Assembly (NCBI GenBank): GCA_035527535.1
Contig: DATLAK010000076.1
Coordinates: forward strand, 1-35,843
Source of the DNA: Armatimonadota bacterium
GTDB taxonomy: Bacteria; Armatimonadota; Hebobacteria; GCA-020354555; CP070648
Reading direction: 5' to 3'
DNA: 35,843 nt
A program made the position numbers and the translations under genes. Below, piece by piece: positions 6,239-14,984 of this stretch. The stretch's first letter is position 1; each line of letters starts with the position of its first letter. The notes below the pieces were generated by a model. The model was not told where the DNA came from. It made no database searches and worked only from the letters and a program-made list of their open reading frames with translations.

Positions 6239-8059
6239 ATGACAGGCTGGCGATACTCGCAGGACGCAGGCAGCAAACCCCGCCCCAGCGGCGGATGGTG
6301 GGTCGCGATTGCCGCCCTGCTGCTGGTGGTGGAGGTATCGCTTCCCACCGGACGTGCGCGAGCGGCGACGACCATCGTCAATACCGCCGCCCTCGGCTAC
6401 GATCTCGCCGACGGGCGTCACACGCTGCTGTCGAATGCCGCGGCTACGGACGTCACCAGCGGGCACTCGATCAAGGGCGTGGTCAAGGACGAAAACGGCG
6501 TGCCGGTGCGCAGCGCGCGCGTGGACGCCAAGAGCAAGAACGCGACCAAAGCGGACGCGGTCACCGCCACCACGGTGACTGACATCGCCGGGACTTATGC
6601 GTTGGCCGGTCTCGCCGCCGGGACCTACGATGTCTATATCACCGCCGACGGCCGCGTCCCCGAGGTGCTGCCGGGGATCACGGTGGGCCCCGATACGCCC
6701 GCCGTCGCGCTCGAGACGCGGGCGCCGGCGGCGGAATCGTGGCCGCGCGGGCTGTACATGGCAGCGCTTCCGTTCAGCTTCGCCAGCCCCGACCTCGGCG
6801 CGGCGTTGGGGCGCGCCTCGGGCCTCAAGGCCGCGCGGTGGGTGCCCGACAAGACGGGCGGCCGCTACGTCTACTACGGCCAGGACGCGGCCTTCCCCGC
6901 AACCGCGCCCGGTTTGGGCTATTGGATACAGGTCGGGCCCGGGGACGTCCTCGGAGTCGCCCAGCCCGGCACCCCGCTTGACGAGAGACGGCCCTACGCC
7001 GTGCCCCTGACGGCGGGGTGGAACATGGTGGGCAACCCGTTCTGCGCCGACCTCGAGTGGGCGGGGGTGGAGGTGCGCGCCAACGGCCAGACGGTGTCGC
7101 TGGAGACGGCGGCGCAGAACAACTGGGTGCGGCCCTATGCGTGGACCTACGACCCCGCCGCGGGCGAATACGTCCTGATGGACGCGGCATATCCGGGGGC
7201 GCGCAGAACCCTGCCCGTGTGGCAGGCGTGCTGGGTGCGGGCGCTGGTTAACTGCGACCTGATGATTGCGCCGCCCGGCGCCGCCGCGAAGAGCGCCACG
7301 GCGGCGACGCGCAGCGTTCAGCCGGCGCCGGCGTGGAGCCTGCAGTTGGTCGCGCGCGTCGGCGAGATGCGGGACAGCTTCAACTACATGGGGGTGGACG
7401 CCAACGCCGCCTCCTGCGACGGCCGAGGTAAGCTGCAGACCCCGCCGCGGCTGTCGCCCTACGTTGATCTGAGCTTCGGCGACGGGCGGGCCGCCGCCGC
7501 GGACCTGGCGACCGATTTCAGGCCGCCGGCGGCAGGCCGCGCGGAGTGGGATTTCGTGGTGCGCTCGGACCTGGCTGACGCCCGCGCCGAGATCACCTGG
7601 CCGGACCTGTCCGAGGTGCCCGACCGCTACCGCATCACCCTGGTGGACGTTGACGCCCAACGGCGGCAGTACATGCGGACGACCGGCTCCTACGTCTTCA
7701 ATACCGGCGCCGGCGGCGGCGAGCGCCACTTCAAGATCGAGGTTGACCCCACGCCGTGGGCGCGACTCCAGGTGGGCAACCTGCAGCAGATGGTGGGGCG
7801 AGCGGCAGGCGCGACCGTAGCTTACGATGTTTCGAGCCCGGCGGCGGTGGACATCGAGATTCGCACCCTGGCGGGACAGTCGGTCAAGGTGCTGGCGCGC
7901 GGGGCCAGGGCCGCGGCCGGCACCAACATGATTACCTGGGACGGCACGGACTCTTCCGGACGCATGATGGCCAACGGCCCCTACCTGTGCGCGATCTCGG
8001 CGGTGACCGAGGAGGGGCAGGCGGTCAAGGGCATGCGGACGATCATTCTCAAGCGTTAA
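6239..8059 (+). CDS. secreted protein with carboxypeptidase-regulatory-like and FlgD-Ig-like domains
   Basis: A 606-residue exported protein. Its layout is: signal peptide to about residue 40 (WWVAIAALLLVVEVSL, then RARA); a mature opening TTIVNTAALGYDLADG that resembles the opening of the DUF11 protein next door; a carboxypeptidase-regulatory-like Ig fold at about 75-150 (SIKGVVKDENGVPV, AGTYDVYITADG); a middle region with GYWIQVGPGD and GWNMVGNPF; and a FlgD-Ig-like C-terminal domain (VDIEIRTLAGQSVKVL, GTNMITWDGTDSSGR) at about 525-606. No enzymatic motif is evident; a structural or binding role at the surface is likely. The ATG at 6239 is preferred over a GTG at 6197 that lies inside a hairpin. 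The next gene begins 13 bases downstream. Confidence 0.8.
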   Translation: MTGWRYSQDAGSKPRPSGGWWVAIAALLLVVEVSLPTGRARAATTIVNTAALGYDLADGRHTLLSNAAATDVTSGHSIKGVVKDENGVPVRSARVDAKSKNATKADAVTATTVTDIAGTYALAGLAAGTYDVYITADGRVPEVLPGITVGPDTPAVALETRAPAAESWPRGLYMAALPFSFASPDLGAALGRASGLKAARWVPDKTGGRYVYYGQDAAFPATAPGLGYWIQVGPGDVLGVAQPGTPLDERRPYAVPLTAGWNMVGNPFCADLEWAGVEVRANGQTVSLETAAQNNWVRPYAWTYDPAAGEYVLMDAAYPGARRTLPVWQACWVRALVNCDLMIAPPGAAAKSATAATRSVQPAPAWSLQLVARVGEMRDSFNYMGVDANAASCDGRGKLQTPPRLSPYVDLSFGDGRAAAADLATDFRPPAAGRAEWDFVVRSDLADARAEITWPDLSEVPDRYRITLVDVDAQRRQYMRTTGSYVFNTGAGGGERHFKIEVDPTPWARLQVGNLQQMVGRAAGATVAYDVSSPAAVDIEIRTLAGQSVKVLARGARAAAGTNMITWDGTDSSGRMMANGPYLCAISAVTEEGQAVKGMRTIILKR

Positions 8060-8072
8060 GGGGCGTTGCAGC

Positions 8073-8459
8073 GTGAGGGGCTGGCGAGGAAAGATCGAGC
8101 ATCACCGCGCGCGGTCGGCGCTGGCGGCCATCGCTTGCGCCGCGGCGGCGCTGGCGCTGCCCGGCTGCGGGGGTGGGGGAGGAGTTACCCCCGCCACCGC
8201 CGTCGTGCAGGGGTATGTGCGCGAGATGACCTCCGACCGCGCCGTGCAGGGCGCGACGGTCGCCATCGCCGCGATCGGAACCACCACCGACGCGCAGGGG
8301 CGTTTTCAACTGGCGGGCGTGCCCACCGGCGCCCGCACCATAACCGTCGAAGCGGCCGGCTACTCGGTCCACACCGAGATCCTGAACATCGCCGCCGGCG
8401 TCACGACCCTACCCGACATCCTCCTCGCCGACAGCCCGCCGCCGCCCCCGGTTCCATAG
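8073..8459 (+). CDS. lipoprotein with a carboxypeptidase-regulatory-like domain
   Basis: A 128-residue protein. A basic N-terminus and hydrophobic stretch (ALAAIACAAAALA) end in the lipobox LPGC, so Cys at about residue 33 should be lipid-modified after cleavage by signal peptidase II. A Gly-rich linker follows. Then comes one carboxypeptidase-regulatory-like Ig domain (VVQGYVREMTSDRAVQGATV, TTTDAQGRFQLAGVPTGA). The tail is Pro-rich (PPPPPVP). The start is GTG. It sits 13 bases after the FlgD-Ig protein and 10 bases before the barrel gene, so the three form one operon. A periplasmic or outer-membrane accessory of the barrel is the simplest inference. Confidence 0.82.
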   Translation: MRGWRGKIEHHRARSALAAIACAAAALALPGCGGGGGVTPATAVVQGYVREMTSDRAVQGATVAIAAIGTTTDAQGRFQLAGVPTGARTITVEAAGYSVHTEILNIAAGVTTLPDILLADSPPPPPVP

Positions 8460-8469
8460 GTAAACGGCA

Positions 8470-11085
8470 TTGCGAGTTGCGCGGGCGCAAGTGAGGGCTG
8501 GCGGCAGGGCGCGAGGCCTGCTGGGGTTGGCGTTGGCGGTTGCGGCGTTGATGGTCAGCGCGCGGCCGCTGTGCGCGGCCGACGTACGCCTGGGGCCGGC
8601 GTCGCTGTCCGTTATCGGCCAGGACTCGCTGACCTTCCGCAAGGAGAGCGTCTCCGGCTCCGAGGCCAATCGCAGCGCCTACCGCTGGGACAACTACTCG
8701 CAGTCCGCCGGCTTCGAGCATCGCACCGACCTCACCATCCACGGCGAGCTCTTGCCCGACCTGCGGGTGGACGCGGCGATCGCCAGCGGCCCCTTCAGCG
8801 CCGGTCACCAGCGGCTGACCTTCACCTTCGACGGCAGCGACGCCGCCGTCGTCGTCGGCGACCTGACGGTGGCCTTCGACCAGACCCTGCTCGCCGGCTT
8901 TCGCCGCAGCCTGCGCGGCATCCAGGTCGAGAGCAAGCTCCCGCGCGGAGCGCTCAACCTGGTCGCCTCGCAGTGCGAACCACTGCTGCGCACAGACACG
9001 CTCTACGGCGGCAATTCGCCCGGCCCCTACTACCTGGCCGCCAGCCCGGTGGTGGACGCCTCCGAAGTCATAGAGATTGACGGCCGCCCCATGCGGCGCG
9101 GCAGCGACTACAGCATTGACTACCAGGTGGGACTGCTGCAGTTCTCGCCCGCCCTCATCATTCCGCCCACATCGCGCATCGTCGTCAGCTACGAGTACGA
9201 CGCCCCAGGCAGTCTGTCCGGCACGCTGATCGGGCTGCGCGCGGCATACCCGGTCGCGCCGGCGCTGAGAATCGGCGCGACCTATCTTACCCTGCAGCGT
9301 CGAGGCGTCGGTGACCCTGCCTCCGCGCAGCGCGAAGACCGCTGGCTCGGCGCCAATTCGCCAGGTCCGTTCACCTTGAGCCACCGGCCCATCGAGCCGG
9401 GCAGTGAGCGGGTGCGCCTGGACGGAATACTGCAGGTATCCGGGCGCGACTACCACATTGACTATGCGACCGGCGCGATCATGTTCCTGGGGCCGGTGCC
9501 GGTGGGAGTTTCGATCATCGTCAGCTACCGCGTGTCCGGCGCCGCGCCGACCGCCACCCCTGACCGGTCATTGGTCGCGCTCGATGCCCACTACACCGCG
9601 GCGGGCTTGGCGCTCGATGCGGAGCTGGCGCAGAGCGCGGGCGCGCCCGGCTCCTCGGGCGCGGCGGTGGCGTTGGGCGCTCGTGGCCAGTGGGATCGCC
9701 TGACGCTGGCGGCCAACGTGCGCAGCTCCGGGGCCGGCTTCGCGCCCTTTGAGTCCGCCGGCCTCAAGCAGAGCTGCAGCGGCTATGACTGGCAGTTGGG
9801 CTTCGAGCCAGCCGCCGGGCTCCACCTCTCCGCCGGCATGCGCGACCAGCGCCGGCCCTACTGCCAGGCGACCGACGCGTCGGGCCCGCTGGTGCGCGAT
9901 CGCAGCCGGGAGCTCAGCCTCGATTTCCGGCGCGCAGGGTGGCCGTCGCTGTCGTACGCCGGATCATGGAGCGTCCTCGACGCCGCCCAATCGGTGCACG
10001 AGAACAGTGGCAACCAACTGCTGACGCTGGGCTATGAGCGCGAGGTGTACGGCATCAAGGCCGCCTATCGCCGCAACTCCTACGGACGCCAGGGCGAGCA
10101 GCCCGCGTCTGCGCAGCCGGCCCTGGCCGACGGCCTCTCGTCCCTCGCCCCGGGTGACTGGGCCCTGCCCTATGCGGGCAGCGGCACGGGCGCCGCCCTC
10201 AGCTTCTGGTACCGACCGGGCTCCGCGCTGAACGTCACCTGTGATCTCGCCCGCAGCGCCATCAACATCAACGACGGCGGCCGCAGCAGCGCCGACAGCC
10301 GGCGCCTGGCTGTTGAGTACGCCCCGGCGGCGAACACCTCGATCAGTGTCGGCTATCGCACAAGCTCAACCGGCGAGACCCTGGCCGCCGACGGCCGGCG
10401 CCTGCCTGGCTCGACCAATCGCAGCCAGCTGCTGAGCATCCGGCACAGTCTCAGGCCCGACCTGTCGCTCAGCCTCGCCTACGACACCCAGATGAGCCAA
10501 GGCGGATACGGCACCGACACCGACAGCGGCGCCGTGAGCCTGGGCATGTGGTGGCAGCCCGCCGCGTCCTTCGCGCTCATCGGGCAGTTCACGCGGCAGG
10601 ATCTCGCCTACCTTGGGGCCGGTGGCAGGTGCTCCAACAACATCACTTCGTTGGGGGCGACGATGGGGCCGTTCGGCCCCGGGGTCAAGCTCGATCTGAG
10701 CTACAGCCGCATGAGCGGCTCCACCAGCGGCGACTTCGGCGCGGGGTATGACGCGCAGTCGGCAGGTCTCGCCGCGTCTACCGGTGACGATGCTGTGGCC
10801 GCCGCCGTGCTGGGCATTCGCGGCACGGCCAATTCGAGCATGCGCGCCCGGCTGAGCTGCGCCCTCGGCGGCAGCCACGAGGCGTACGCCGAGTGGGAAA
10901 TGAGCCGCAATTCCGGCCACTCCGGCGCAAGCGCCAGGCGCGCCGTTGCCCTGGGGTGGGAAGTGGCCCTGGCGCACGCCCTCAGCTTCACGCTTGACTG
11001 GCGGCGGACCGCCGGCATTTCGGCGGATCCCCGATACAGTTACCGCGCGCAGACCATCAGCGGTCGGCTCGGGCTCAAGTTCTGA
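8470..11085 (+). CDS. large outer-membrane beta-barrel protein
   Basis: An 871-residue protein with a signal peptide (LLGLALAVAALMVSARPLCAA). Long runs of alternating polar and hydrophobic residues follow, ending in ISGRLGLKF; a final Phe is the classic outer-membrane-barrel C-terminus. Two copies of a module of about 66 residues lie near the front: residues 178-243 (NSPGPYYL, RGSDYSIDYQVGLLQF, IVVSYEY) and 291-356 (NSPGPFTL, SGRDYHIDYATGAIMF, IIVSYRV). Similar modules occur in SprA-like and other large diderm surface proteins. The start is uncertain: TTG at 8470 is used here and GTG at 8491 is an alternative. It is the last gene of the operon with the lipoprotein and the FlgD-Ig protein. It may export or anchor them; this is inference from context. 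Confidence 0.82.
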   Translation: MRVARAQVRAGGRARGLLGLALAVAALMVSARPLCAADVRLGPASLSVIGQDSLTFRKESVSGSEANRSAYRWDNYSQSAGFEHRTDLTIHGELLPDLRVDAAIASGPFSAGHQRLTFTFDGSDAAVVVGDLTVAFDQTLLAGFRRSLRGIQVESKLPRGALNLVASQCEPLLRTDTLYGGNSPGPYYLAASPVVDASEVIEIDGRPMRRGSDYSIDYQVGLLQFSPALIIPPTSRIVVSYEYDAPGSLSGTLIGLRAAYPVAPALRIGATYLTLQRRGVGDPASAQREDRWLGANSPGPFTLSHRPIEPGSERVRLDGILQVSGRDYHIDYATGAIMFLGPVPVGVSIIVSYRVSGAAPTATPDRSLVALDAHYTAAGLALDAELAQSAGAPGSSGAAVALGARGQWDRLTLAANVRSSGAGFAPFESAGLKQSCSGYDWQLGFEPAAGLHLSAGMRDQRRPYCQATDASGPLVRDRSRELSLDFRRAGWPSLSYAGSWSVLDAAQSVHENSGNQLLTLGYEREVYGIKAAYRRNSYGRQGEQPASAQPALADGLSSLAPGDWALPYAGSGTGAALSFWYRPGSALNVTCDLARSAININDGGRSSADSRRLAVEYAPAANTSISVGYRTSSTGETLAADGRRLPGSTNRSQLLSIRHSLRPDLSLSLAYDTQMSQGGYGTDTDSGAVSLGMWWQPAASFALIGQFTRQDLAYLGAGGRCSNNITSLGATMGPFGPGVKLDLSYSRMSGSTSGDFGAGYDAQSAGLAASTGDDAVAAAVLGIRGTANSSMRARLSCALGGSHEAYAEWEMSRNSGHSGASARRAVALGWEVALAHALSFTLDWRRTAGISADPRYSYRAQTISGRLGLKF

Positions 11086-11258
11086 CCTCAACGAGACATC
11101 ACGCCGCCGCGCGCGGCTGTCCCCGGTGGAACCTCCCCGGGCGCGGTCTCGCGCGCTGCCCTGCACATCGCCGCCAGGAGTCAGGGCCGTCGGCGGCGTA
11201 GTGTACGTGCCATGGGCGCCAGGGTCTCCTGGCGGCCGCAGCGACAGGAGGTGTGATA

Positions 11259-12008
11259 GTGGCTGGCAAGGTGCGCTACGAGGAGATGTTGCCGCACGAG
11301 ATCGTGGAGGCGAGGAGCGCGTGCCCGGTGGTGTACGTGGCCCTGGGCGGGGTGGAGTGGCACGGCGAACATAACTGCGTGGGGCTGGACACGGTGAAGA
11401 TCCACGCGCTGGCGATGAAGTGCGCGCAGGCGCACGGTGGGCTGGTAATGCCGCCGCTGTTCTTCGGCGAACCGCGCGAGAGCCACCTGATGGAGACGCT
11501 CAAGCACTACCATGGGCCGCTCCTGGAGAAGATGGTCCTGCCCGCGGAGAACTTCGCGCCGGGGTACATGTTCGCCTCGATCCTGGAGGAGCACGAGCGC
11601 TACGTGCGCCTGCTCGTACACGTGCTGTTTCAGATGCAGAGCCTGGGGTTCCGGGCGATTGTGCTCATGGCCGGGCACTATCCGCTGCTCAAGCACGCTC
11701 GCGCGGCGGTGGAGCTATACAGCCTGGACGGCGAGTCGCGGGCGTGGGCGTGCACGGGCTACGAGCTGGTGCGGGATGAGATCCCCGACGCGGGCGATCA
11801 CGCGGCGGCATGGGAGACCTCGCTGATGTTGGCGCTGCGGCCCGACCTGGTGGATTTGAGCCGCCTGCCCGCGGGGGATGACCCCAAGGACCTGATTGGC
11901 GTCGTCGGACGCGACCCGCGCAAGTTCGCCTCTGCGGAGTACGGTCGGCAAGGCGTCGAGGCCATCGTGCGGCGCGTCGGCGAAAAGGTGCGGGAGCTGC
12001 TGGCATAG
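11259..12008 (+). CDS. creatininase-family amidohydrolase
   Basis: A 249-residue protein of the creatininase family, metal-dependent amidases that include creatininase, FAPy deformylase and mycofactocin MftE. Metal-site motifs are present in altered form: GGVEWHGEHNCVGLD (Glu, His and Asp ligands), MAGHYP in place of NGHGGN (His retained), and GDHAAAWETS (Glu retained). Changes around the second motif point to a substrate other than creatinine; the true substrate cannot be told. GTG at 11259 is chosen because AGGAGG lies six bases upstream; an in-frame GTG at 11253 overlaps that site. It stands alone between the barrel operon and the HicBA pair. Confidence 0.85.
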   Translation: MAGKVRYEEMLPHEIVEARSACPVVYVALGGVEWHGEHNCVGLDTVKIHALAMKCAQAHGGLVMPPLFFGEPRESHLMETLKHYHGPLLEKMVLPAENFAPGYMFASILEEHERYVRLLVHVLFQMQSLGFRAIVLMAGHYPLLKHARAAVELYSLDGESRAWACTGYELVRDEIPDAGDHAAAWETSLMLALRPDLVDLSRLPAGDDPKDLIGVVGRDPRKFASAEYGRQGVEAIVRRVGEKVRELLA

Positions 12009-12196
12009 GACGGGAGCCGGGAGCGGCGACTAAGCGGGTGCCAAGTGGGATGTGTCCCTCGCAGGAGACGCGGCGACAGAGGACTTGACACCTTTGAGGC
12101 CGAACAAACAGTAACGCTTCGCGCCCCGGCAGCAGCTTCGGCCACGCCAGAGGCGTGCGAGTCTCGCAGGGACAACGCACCATTGAGGAGACGCGC

Positions 12197-12412
12197 ATGG
12201 AATTCACGGTTATCCTGGAAGAGGGCGAGGGTGGCTACATCATCGCCAGTTGTCCATCGCTCCCCGGCTGCCACACCCAGGGTAAGACGGAAGCGGAAGC
12301 GCTCGCCAACATCCGCGAGGCTATCGTCGCCTGCCTGCTTACCATGAATGACCGGGCGCGCCGCGAGGCGGAGAAGAGCAAGAAGCGTCGCTCCGTCGAG
12401 GTGCTAGTGTGA
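12197..12412 (+). CDS. hicB: HicB-family antitoxin
   Basis: A 71-residue protein with the HicB beta-alpha fold: MEFTVILEEGEGGYIIAS, then CPSLPGCHTQGKTEAEAL and IREAIVACLL. HicB folds over the HicA ribonuclease and blocks it. No helix-turn-helix or ribbon-helix-helix follows the fold; the tail is simply basic (KSKKRR). DNA binding for autoregulation is therefore not obvious. GAGGAG precedes the ATG at 12197. The antitoxin gene comes first, 19 bases before hicA. A TTGACA at 12085-12090 with a poor -10 may be its promoter. Confidence 0.88.
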   Translation: MEFTVILEEGEGGYIIASCPSLPGCHTQGKTEAEALANIREAIVACLLTMNDRARREAEKSKKRRSVEVLV

Positions 12413-12431
12413 GGCCCGAGGCGCACAAGTA

Positions 12432-12671
12432 GTGGCCCGGCTACCAGTCATCTCCGGCGACGAGGCCATCAGGGCGTTCGAGAAAGCTGGCTGGGTAAGG
12501 CGGCGGCAGGTGGGCAGCCATGTTGCGCTCGACAAGGAAGGCGAAGGCGCGACTCTCGCGGTGCCGAGGCACCGCGAATTGGACAAGGGTCTGCTGCGCC
12601 GTCTCATCAGGGACGCAGGTCTGAGCATAGACGGGTTTGTCGCGCTGCTGGGGAGAAGAACGGTGCGCTGA
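12432..12671 (+). CDS. hicA: HicA-family mRNA interferase toxin
   Basis: A 79-residue protein with the double-stranded-RNA-binding-like HicA fold. It shows GDEAIRAFEKAGW, then RRRQVGSHVALDK with the catalytic His of the GSH motif, then VPRHRELDKGLLRRLIRDAG. HicA toxins cleave mRNA and tmRNA independently of the ribosome. All family landmarks and the usual length are present, so it is probably active. The start codon is GTG at 12432 with only a weak ribosome site, which fits low toxin expression. It follows hicB by 19 bases. Confidence 0.88.
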   Translation: MARLPVISGDEAIRAFEKAGWVRRRQVGSHVALDKEGEGATLAVPRHRELDKGLLRRLIRDAGLSIDGFVALLGRRTVR

Positions 12672-12725
12672 GGCGTAGGCCGCCGTCACCCTCGCGCCGC
12701 GCGGCGATGTGGAAGAATATAGGCG

Positions 12726-14813
12726 ATGTCGGTCGCCACTTCCACCGAGCGCGAGACGCCGCCGCGCATCGCTCCCGAGCATGCACAGCCGGGGGCCCCG
12801 ATGAATCGGGATTCGGAAACGGCTGTGCCACATGCGCCCGCGCGCCAGACCTCCCGCTGGCGCCGCGATGCAACAGTCTGGGCCATCCCCCTCAGCCTGT
12901 TCGCCAGCGTCCTGGCCGTCTACCTGCGCACCCTGCGCCCGACCTTCGGCTGGCTCGACACCAGCGAGCTCATCACCGCCGCCTACCACCTCGGCATCGG
13001 CCACAACCCCGGCTATCCCACCTTCATGCTCATCGGCCACCTCTTCTCGTGGCTGCCCATTGGCAGCGTCGCCTATCGCCTCAACCTGATGGCGGCGACC
13101 TGCGGAGCGCTGGCGGTGGTGCTGCTCTACTTGGTGTGCCTGCGCGTCACGCGCCCCTCGACTCCGCTGGGGACGGGCAATCGAGTGGCCTCCGTGTTCG
13201 CCGCGCTCACCCTCGCCTTCTCATACACGTTCTGGGACCTGACCACCGAGGCCGAAGTCTATACGCTGCACGCCTGCTTCATGCTGGGGGCACTCCTGCT
13301 GCTCCTGCGCTGGCGCGACGGCGGTCGCGACCGCGACCTCTACCTGGGGTGGCTGGTGGTGGGGGTGAGCCTGGGCAACCACGCCCTGACCGCGCTCATG
13401 ATTCCCGCGTTGGCGCTGCTGGTGCTGTTGAGCCGCGGGTGGCGTGAGCTGGGGCCGCGGCGCATTGGGGGCTGCCTGGGGGCGCTGTTGGCGGGGACGA
13501 TGGTTTACCTGTACGTCCCCCTGCGGGCGCTGGCCAATCCCCCGCCCGAGGTCAACAACCCGCACTCCCTGCATGCGTTCTGGCAGCTCATCAGCGCCCC
13601 CGGCTGCCACCGGTTGATGTTCTCGATGGGGGCGGGCGAGGTCGCCCTGCGCGCGCTGGGCTTCATCCGCCACATTGCGCGCGAGCTGGGGCCATTTGGC
13701 GTTGGTGCCGCCGTCCTCGGCATCGCGTCGGCCCTGCGCGGCAACGCCAGGCTCGCAGCATCACTCCTGCTTCTTCTCGGTCTGGACGTTTTCTACGCGA
13801 TCAACTACGACATCTTCGACATCTACACCTACTTCCTGCCCGCCTACCTGGTGCTGGCGATATTGATGGCGGTCGGGTTACAGCGCGTGCTGGCGTGGGG
13901 GGAGCGGGGGCTGGCCTGGCTTCAGCAGGGGAGAGAGGCCGGCCTCACGCGACCGCGCCGCATCGCCCTGGTGGCGGCCCTGGTGACCTACCTGCCGGTG
14001 TGGGCGTTCAGTGCGAATTTCAGATTGGTGGACGCCAGCCAGGACTACTCCGCCGAGGATTTCGCGCGCAATGCCTTCGCGGTGGCGGCGCCGAACGCCC
14101 TCATCATCGGCGACTGGTGGAGCACCGCCCCCCTGGGCTACCTCAAGCACGTCGAGGGCCTGCGGCCGGATGTCACCCTGTCGGTGGCCCTGTCGTCCGC
14201 CGATCCGGCCGGCGCGCGCCGCGTGCTGCGTAAGGCCTTCCTGGAGTCGTATCCGGCGGTTTACCTCGCCGAGCACCAAACCTCGTGGAAAGGCGAGTTC
14301 AAGCGGCGCTATGCGCACGAGGATATCGGCGACCTCATGCGGGTCTATCCCGACGGCAAGCCGCGGCTGCGCGCCGTCGCCGACGCGACCGCCCCGCGCT
14401 TTCGCTTCGGCGACGCGCTGGGGCTGATCGCCACCACCTGTGAGCCGACGCCGGTCGCCCAGGGCGCGATCCTGCGCGTCACCCACCGGTGGAAGAAGCT
14501 CACGCCCGCGATCGAGCCGCTGGAAACGCTGACCAGCCTGCAGGGCCCCGATGGCGCCGTGTGGCGCGCCCGCTCCGAACTCGCCAACGGTTTCTACGAC
14601 GCCCAGACTTGGCGCCCCGGCGAGGTTGCCGAGGAGCGGCATCTCGCTTTCATTCCCGGCGACGCGCCACCGGGGCAATACTCCGTCACCGTGCGGGTAC
14701 GCTCCCGCGCCGCGAAAAGGGGTCTGGCGCTGTCGGGGACCGGCGCCGATGAATCAACCCTGGAGGTGACCACCGCTGGGGTGCGGATTGTGCCCCGCGG
14801 TGCGCGCAAGTGA
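12726..14813 (+). CDS. DUF2723 membrane glycosyltransferase-like protein
   Basis: A 695-residue protein of the DUF2723 family of multi-pass membrane proteins related to protein O-glycosyltransferases. The family signature opens the membrane part: YLRTLRPTFGWLDTSELIT, then AYHLGIGHNPGYPTFML and GHLF, followed by about ten helices and a soluble C-terminal domain of roughly 270 residues. The loop Asp-Thr-Ser-Glu corresponds to the usual DSGE catalytic-loop motif, with Gly replaced by Thr-Ser context. The first 45 codons before the first helix contain a copy of the palindromic repeat (12784-12834), so the native N-terminus may be shorter. Downstream in-frame ATG at 12801 is inside the repeat. It may glycosylate exported proteins; the substrate is unknown. 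Confidence 0.82.
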   Translation: MSVATSTERETPPRIAPEHAQPGAPMNRDSETAVPHAPARQTSRWRRDATVWAIPLSLFASVLAVYLRTLRPTFGWLDTSELITAAYHLGIGHNPGYPTFMLIGHLFSWLPIGSVAYRLNLMAATCGALAVVLLYLVCLRVTRPSTPLGTGNRVASVFAALTLAFSYTFWDLTTEAEVYTLHACFMLGALLLLLRWRDGGRDRDLYLGWLVVGVSLGNHALTALMIPALALLVLLSRGWRELGPRRIGGCLGALLAGTMVYLYVPLRALANPPPEVNNPHSLHAFWQLISAPGCHRLMFSMGAGEVALRALGFIRHIARELGPFGVGAAVLGIASALRGNARLAASLLLLLGLDVFYAINYDIFDIYTYFLPAYLVLAILMAVGLQRVLAWGERGLAWLQQGREAGLTRPRRIALVAALVTYLPVWAFSANFRLVDASQDYSAEDFARNAFAVAAPNALIIGDWWSTAPLGYLKHVEGLRPDVTLSVALSSADPAGARRVLRKAFLESYPAVYLAEHQTSWKGEFKRRYAHEDIGDLMRVYPDGKPRLRAVADATAPRFRFGDALGLIATTCEPTPVAQGAILRVTHRWKKLTPAIEPLETLTSLQGPDGAVWRARSELANGFYDAQTWRPGEVAEERHLAFIPGDAPPGQYSVTVRVRSRAAKRGLALSGTGADESTLEVTTAGVRIVPRGARK
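12784..12834 (+). repeat. palindromic repeat element, copy 2, inside the DUF2723 gene
   Basis: The left end CACAGCCGGGGGC and right end CGGCTGTGCCACATG are identical to the element before exosortase at 676-702. Here the middle is longer and forms its own hairpin, CCCGAT-GA-ATCGGG (12797-12810). The element lies within the first codons of the DUF2723 gene and is read as protein without a stop. Confidence 0.65.
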
Positions 14814-14984
14814 AGTGTGGGTGCGGACGCGAGTTCTGACTCCTCCCCTTGCAGGGAGAGGGGTTCATCGAGCGCATCCGCGCACCCATTGAGAATGAAT
14901 CCGCCTCCCCGCACTGGAGGCTATCCCCATCCGACACGCCGCCCACCGCCGTTGGTGAGGTAGGACGCCGCCGTCGCTCGCGCT

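Noticed and set aside
6146-7729. A 527-codon minus-strand frame opposite the FlgD-Ig protein
   Set aside because: No recognisable domain, biased composition, and the plus strand carries a signal peptide and known domains.
12085-12114. A TTGACA with ACAGTA or CAGTAA as a hicBA promoter
   Set aside because: The -35 is perfect but the -10 is poor at either spacing, so it is mentioned only in the hicB entry.
14838-14870. A CTCCTCCCC/GGGAGAGGGG hairpin after the DUF2723 gene
   Set aside because: It resembles common intergenic repeat debris, with imperfect pairing and no T run, so no function is claimed.
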